NCBI GenBank assembly: GCA_002413455.1
Contig: DHXA01000001.1
Location: forward strand, 1,465 to 41,611
Length of the DNA stretch: 40,147 nt
From: Rhodanobacter sp. UBA5168
GTDB lineage: Bacteria > Pseudomonadota > Gammaproteobacteria > Xanthomonadales > Rhodanobacteraceae
Direction of reading: 5' to 3'
The notes beneath the pieces were generated by a model. It was not told the origin of the DNA. It searched no databases and worked only from the letters and a program-made list of their open reading frames with translations. Of this stretch, positions 36,649-40,147 are shown piece after piece. Every line of letters begins with the position of its first letter. Position 1 is the first letter of the stretch. Both the position numbers and the translations under genes were made by a program.

Positions 36649-38469
36649 ATGGCCGCATCACCACAAATCGCATCCCTGCTCGGCCGCCGTGGTCGACTGG
36701 AACTCGATGACTTGCTGGCGGCGCTGGTGGTCGACGGCTACCTGCTGGCCGAAGATGCCAAACAGGTGCGCATGGGAGCGCGGGCCGGTCGCAGCATGGT
36801 GGAGTTGCACCCGCTGGTATTGATCGCCAACGCCAAACTGGCGAACCAGAACGGAACGGGCCGGCCACTGAGCCTGGAAAACCTGACCGAATGGCTGGCC
36901 GGTCACGCCGGCTTGCCATATCTGAAGATCGATCCGATGAAGATCAACGTCGCCTCGGTAACTCAGGTGGTAAGCCACGCCTATGCCAAACGCCATCGCA
37001 TTTTGCCGATCGCGGCTGCCCCGGGCGAGGTGACATTTGCCACCAGTGAGCCCTTTGATGCGGGCTGGGCTCCCGATCTGGCGCAGATGTTGCGACGGGA
37101 CATCAAGCGTGTCGTGGCCAGCCCGATCGACATCAACCGCTACCTGCAGGAATTCTACGGGGTCCAGCGCTCGATCCAGTTGGCGCAGGATGCCAAGACG
37201 GGCAACGACAGTTCCGCTGCCATCCTCAACTTCGAGCAGCTGGTCGAACTAGGCAAGAGCGGCGAAGTCGGTGCCGACGACCGCCACGTCGTGCACATCG
37301 TCGACTGGTTGCTGCAATACGCGTTCGAGCAGCGTGCTTCGGACATCCATCTGGAACCCCGCCGCGACACTGGGCATATCCGCTTCCGCATCGATGGCAT
37401 CATGCAGAAAGTGTTCGAGCTGCCCGCACCGGTGATGACCGCGGTGACAGCGCGCATCAAGATCCTCGCACGCATGGATGTGGCCGAGAAGCGCCGCCCG
37501 CAGGACGGCCGTATCAAGACCCGTTCGGCTTCCGGCCGCGAAGTGGAGTTGCGCATTTCGAACATGCCCACCGCATTCGGCGAGAAAGTGGTGATGCGTA
37601 TCTTCGACCCTGATCTGGTCGTCAAGGATTTTGCCCAGTTGGGCTTTTCCCCCGGCGAGAGCGCCAACTGGCGCAGCATGGTCGAGCGTCCGCACGGTAT
37701 CGTGCTGGTCACTGGGCCGACCGGCTCCGGCAAGACCACCACGCTGTATTCCACCCTGAAACATCTGGCCACGCCGGAGCTCAATGTGTGCACGGTGGAA
37801 GACCCGATCGAGATGGTCTCGCCCGAATTCAACCAGATGCAGGTCCACGCCGCGATCGATCTGGACTTTGCGGCCGGCGTACGCACATTGCTGCGACAGG
37901 ATCCGGACATCATCATGGTCGGCGAGATCCGTGATCTCGAGACCGCGCAGATGGCGGTGCAGGCCTCGCTTACCGGTCATTTGGTGTTGTCCACACTGCA
38001 TACCAACGACGCGCCGAGCGCGGTTACCCGCCTGCTCGACCTGGGCGTACCGCATTATCTGATCCAGTCGACCTTGACCGGCGTGGTTGCACAGCGACTG
38101 GTGCGCACCCTATGCCCACATTGCAAGCAGGCGACAACCCAGGACCCACAGTCATGGACGGTGCTCACCCATGGCTGGGCCATCCCGGTGCCGGATCAGG
38201 TGTTTGAGCCGGTGGGCTGCCTGGAATGCCGCAATACCGGCTTCCTGGGCCGTACCGGCATCTACGAAATGATGAAGCTGTCGTCGCGGTTGCGCGGATT
38301 GATCTCGGCGCAGCTCGACCTGAGCGGGTTTGGTCAGGCGGCACTGTCCGAAGGCATGCGCCCATTGCGCATTTCCGCTGCCGACCAGGTGGCTGCCGGA
38401 CTTACCACGGTGCAGGAGATCCTCACTGTATTGCCGCCGATCGACGCATTCGACAATACTCAGCCGTAA
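36649..38469 (+). CDS. GspE/PilB-family secretion or pilus assembly ATPase
   Basis: These hexameric ATPases power type II secretion or type IV pilus extension at the cytoplasmic face. The 606-residue protein has an N-terminal GspE_N-like domain (to about 170) and a core with Walker [14 protein letters not shown] near 356, an Asp box (EDPIEM), Walker [16 protein letters not shown] near 420, and a His box ([20 protein letters not shown]). The zinc cysteines are Cys489, Cys492, Cys524 and Cys527, as in GspE and PilB. It is divergent from glyQ. No other secretin, pilin or inner-membrane partner gene is in the window, so it cannot be assigned to a machine. Confidence 0.92.
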   Translation: MAASPQIASLLGRRGRLELDDLLAALVVDGYLLAEDAKQVRMGARAGRSMVELHPLVLIANAKLANQNGTGRPLSLENLTEWLAGHAGLPYLKIDPMKINVASVTQVVSHAYAKRHRILPIAAAPGEVTFATSEPFDAGWAPDLAQMLRRDIKRVVASPIDINRYLQEFYGVQRSIQLAQDAKTGNDSSAAILNFEQLVELGKSGEVGADDRHVVHIVDWLLQYAFEQRASDIHLEPRRDTGHIRFRIDGIMQKVFELPAPVMTAVTARIKILARMDVAEKRRPQDGRIKTRSASGREVELRISNMPTAFGEKVVMRIFDPDLVVKDFAQLGFSPGESANWRSMVERPHGIVLVTGPTGSGKTTTLYSTLKHLATPELNVCTVEDPIEMVSPEFNQMQVHAAIDLDFAAGVRTLLRQDPDIIMVGEIRDLETAQMAVQASLTGHLVLSTLHTNDAPSAVTRLLDLGVPHYLIQSTLTGVVAQRLVRTLCPHCKQATTQDPQSWTVLTHGWAIPVPDQVFEPVGCLECRNTGFLGRTGIYEMMKLSSRLRGLISAQLDLSGFGQAALSEGMRPLRISAADQVAAGLTTVQEILTVLPPIDAFDNTQP

Positions 38470-38502
38470 AGACGGCCAAATCGTTCAAGACGCATTCCTC
38501 GC

Positions 38503-39225
38503 ATGAAACCTGTATTGATCATTCGAACCGGCCGCGCGCCGGATCCAATCCGCGCCCGTCATGGCGACTTCCCCCACTGGTTTCGGCTCGGCGCGGGGCT
38601 GCGTCCGCAACAACTGCGGATAGTCGATGTGGCCGCCGGTGAATCGCTGCCAGCGCCGCATGAGGTCGCTGGCGCCATGATTACCGGATCAGCGGCCATG
38701 GTGACCGAGCGCGCCGCGTGGAGCGAGCGAACGGCCGGTTGGATTCGTGACGCGATGGACGTTGAGCTACCCATGTTCGGGGTCTGCTATGGCCATCAAT
38801 TGATGGCACATGCGCTGGGCGGGCGCGTCGACTATCTGCCGGGTGGACGCGAAATTGGCACCCAGTCGATCGAACTGACCCCTGCCGTCGCGGCCGACCC
38901 GCTCGCGCTGCCCGCCAGTTTCCGGGCGCATACCACACACGAACAGAGCGTGCTCGAGCCTCCGGCGGGAACGGCGGTGCTGGCCCGCTCGGCGCGTGAT
39001 CCACACCAGCTGCTGCGCTACGGACCACGCGCCATCAGCACGCAGTTTCACCCAGAGTTCAATGCCGAGGTGATGCGTGCCTACATCCGGCGCAAGCATG
39101 CCGACATGCGAGGTGAAGGCGCCGACCCGCAGCAGATCTTCAGCGCGGTGGCAGCGACGCCGTTCGCTCGCCGGTTACTCCGCCAGTTTTCCCGCCGACA
39201 CGGCTGGACTGAGGCTACCGCGTGA
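38503..39225 (+). CDS. Class I glutamine amidotransferase-like protein
   Basis: The 240-residue protein has the GATase triad: nucleophile Cys95 in GVCYGHQLMAHALGG, and His183 and Glu185 in STQFHPEF. The full domain from MKPVLIIRTGRAPDPIR onward resembles stand-alone GuaA-like amidotransferases (YfeJ type), where the amide acceptor is unknown. There is no fused synthetase domain. The gene starts 33 bp after the ATPase gene and may be cotranscribed. It is convergent with the rhomboid gene, with only 7 bp between the stops. Confidence 0.88.
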   Translation: MKPVLIIRTGRAPDPIRARHGDFPHWFRLGAGLRPQQLRIVDVAAGESLPAPHEVAGAMITGSAAMVTERAAWSERTAGWIRDAMDVELPMFGVCYGHQLMAHALGGRVDYLPGGREIGTQSIELTPAVAADPLALPASFRAHTTHEQSVLEPPAGTAVLARSARDPHQLLRYGPRAISTQFHPEFNAEVMRAYIRRKHADMRGEGADPQQIFSAVAATPFARRLLRQFSRRHGWTEATA

Positions 39226-39232
39226 CGCACGT

Positions 39233-39916
39233 TCAGCCCCGCAGGCGGCGAGCAATCGATTCGCGTGAAAACAGCGCAAACACCAGGCCAAAGAGAAATC
39301 CGCCAATGTGCGCCCACCACACGTAGGCGCCGTAGCTCGGACCGACATAGCTGAACAGCAACTGCAACAGCACCCAGATGCCAATCAGCAAAAATGCCGG
39401 GACCCGCACGAATTCCAGATAAAGCCCCAGAGGCAACACCAAGCCAAGCTTGGCGCGCGGAAACAACGCCACATAAGTGCCCACCACGGCGGACACCGCT
39501 CCGCTGCAACCGATGATCGGCAGTCGCACGCCCGCCAATGACAAGGCGCCAATCAGGTTGGCCATGACCCCACCAATCACAAACAACAACAGGAAGCGCA
39601 GTGAGCCCAGCGCGCGTTCCCCCGGCAACCCGAAGATCACCAGAAAGAGCAGGTTGCTAAGCAGATGCAACCAAGTCACATGGATGAACAACGCCGTGAA
39701 AAGGCGCAGCAGAGCAGGATCGGTAAACTGCGGCAACAGCGCCTCGTGTGGATCAAAGATGTTTGCCGGCACCGTTCCCCACTCCAGTAGCAGGGAAATT
39801 CGTTGGGGCGGAGGGGTCAGCGCGAGCCCCACGAAGCACACCACGCAGAGTGTGACGATGAGCAAAGTTGCCCAGTGCCAACGCGGGCGGCGGCGCGTTT
39901 CGACGTGTATGAACAA
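39233..39916 (-). CDS. Rhomboid family intramembrane serine protease
   Basis: Rhomboids cut membrane proteins inside the bilayer. The 227-residue protein has six membrane helices and the catalytic dyad Ser138 (IIGCSGAVSA, the GxSG motif) and His203 (WWAHIGGFLFG). His84 and Asn88 are in HVTWLHLLSNLLFL, which forms the oxyanion region. The best start is TTG at 39914-39916 because GGAGGAG lies six bases upstream; no ATG exists in frame between there and the upstream stop. The catalytic residues are intact, so it is probably an active protease, not an inactive homologue. Confidence 0.9.
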   Translation of the reverse strand: MFIHVETRRRPRWHWATLLIVTLCVVCFVGLALTPPPQRISLLLEWGTVPANIFDPHEALLPQFTDPALLRLFTALFIHVTWLHLLSNLLFLVIFGLPGERALGSLRFLLLFVIGGVMANLIGALSLAGVRLPIIGCSGAVSAVVGTYVALFPRAKLGLVLPLGLYLEFVRVPAFLLIGIWVLLQLLFSYVGPSYGAYVWWAHIGGFLFGLVFALFSRESIARRLRG

Positions 39917-40147
39917 AGGCCGCTCCTCCGACGCTGGCTGGACTGCAGCGTGCTCCGCATCATAGGCGATGACGGACTGAGCATCGTGGATGCATCAATC
40001 CCATTCAGCGCTTTCGTGAGTTGCTGCACGCAGCTGGCAACAAGGGATGCCGACGAGCGAGTCACGGTAACCGTGATGGCAATGGTTTCCTTTCGATCTG
40101 CGGTCGGGGCGTGTTCAACGAGCCGCGCCAACGACAGCCAAAGAACA
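39917..40147. other. Window end upstream of the rhomboid gene
   Basis: No convincing gene in 231 bp. It contains the perfect 15-bp palindrome TCACGGTAACCGTGA (40062-40076), a possible operator. A minus-strand frame (39817-40131) overlaps the rhomboid gene and lacks recognisable features. Confidence 0.4.

Overview
The window reads as chromosomal DNA of a high-GC gammaproteobacterium of the order Xanthomonadales, most likely the Rhodanobacteraceae (Dyella, Rhodanobacter, Frateuria or Luteibacter type). This is inferred from gene content: an atpIBEFHA operon, a short phasin, stand-alone ErpA, NudC and AmpE, an Oar-like TonB receptor, a GspE/PilB-like ATPase beside glyQS, and TPR-sulfotransferase genes. 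No species assignment is possible by eye.

Layout. 1-3285 holds the first six genes of the F1Fo ATP synthase operon on the minus strand (atpI, B, E, F, H and the start of atpA). 3487-5380 holds a phasin with its terminator, queD, and a ZipA C-terminal-domain protein that has no membrane anchor. 5557-20205 is an accessory block. It contains a TPR-sulfotransferase, a small 2OG-Fe(II) oxygenase, a 1043-residue protein with two complete TPR-sulfotransferase modules, a TPR protein ending in another type of 2OG-Fe(II) oxygenase, an Lrp/AsnC regulator, a large TonB-dependent receptor and a secreted M28 metallopeptidase. A 798-bp insertion-sequence derivative with intact inverted repeats and a CTAG target duplication sits between the two convergent halves, exactly on a stop codon. 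20273-21655 is the scar of an integrated element: a frameshifted, truncated tyrosine integrase joined to the tail of an MFS transporter gene, next to an intact elongator tRNA-Met gene.

21825-27410 is mostly housekeeping: rppH; the bfd-bfr iron storage pair behind a probable Fur box; a DUF6776-like membrane protein overlapping a bactofilin; erpA; nudC; and ampE, preceded by about 630 bp without a convincing gene. 27439-32598 holds an MFS-acyltransferase fusion and an Oar-like TonB receptor with a clear terminator. The receptor is divergent from a helix-turn-helix regulator, with direct repeats between them. 33503-36554 is glyQ-glyS. 36649-39916 holds a GspE/PilB-type ATPase, a class I glutamine amidotransferase and a rhomboid protease with a TTG start.

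The best candidate for an undescribed system is the 5557-20205 block. Two kinds of TPR-guided modifying enzyme (sulfotransferase and hydroxylase/oxygenase) are grouped with an outer-membrane receptor, an exported peptidase and an amino-acid-type regulator. This fits import, trimming and modification of a peptide or other polymer, or modification of the receptor itself, but the substrate cannot be read from the sequence.
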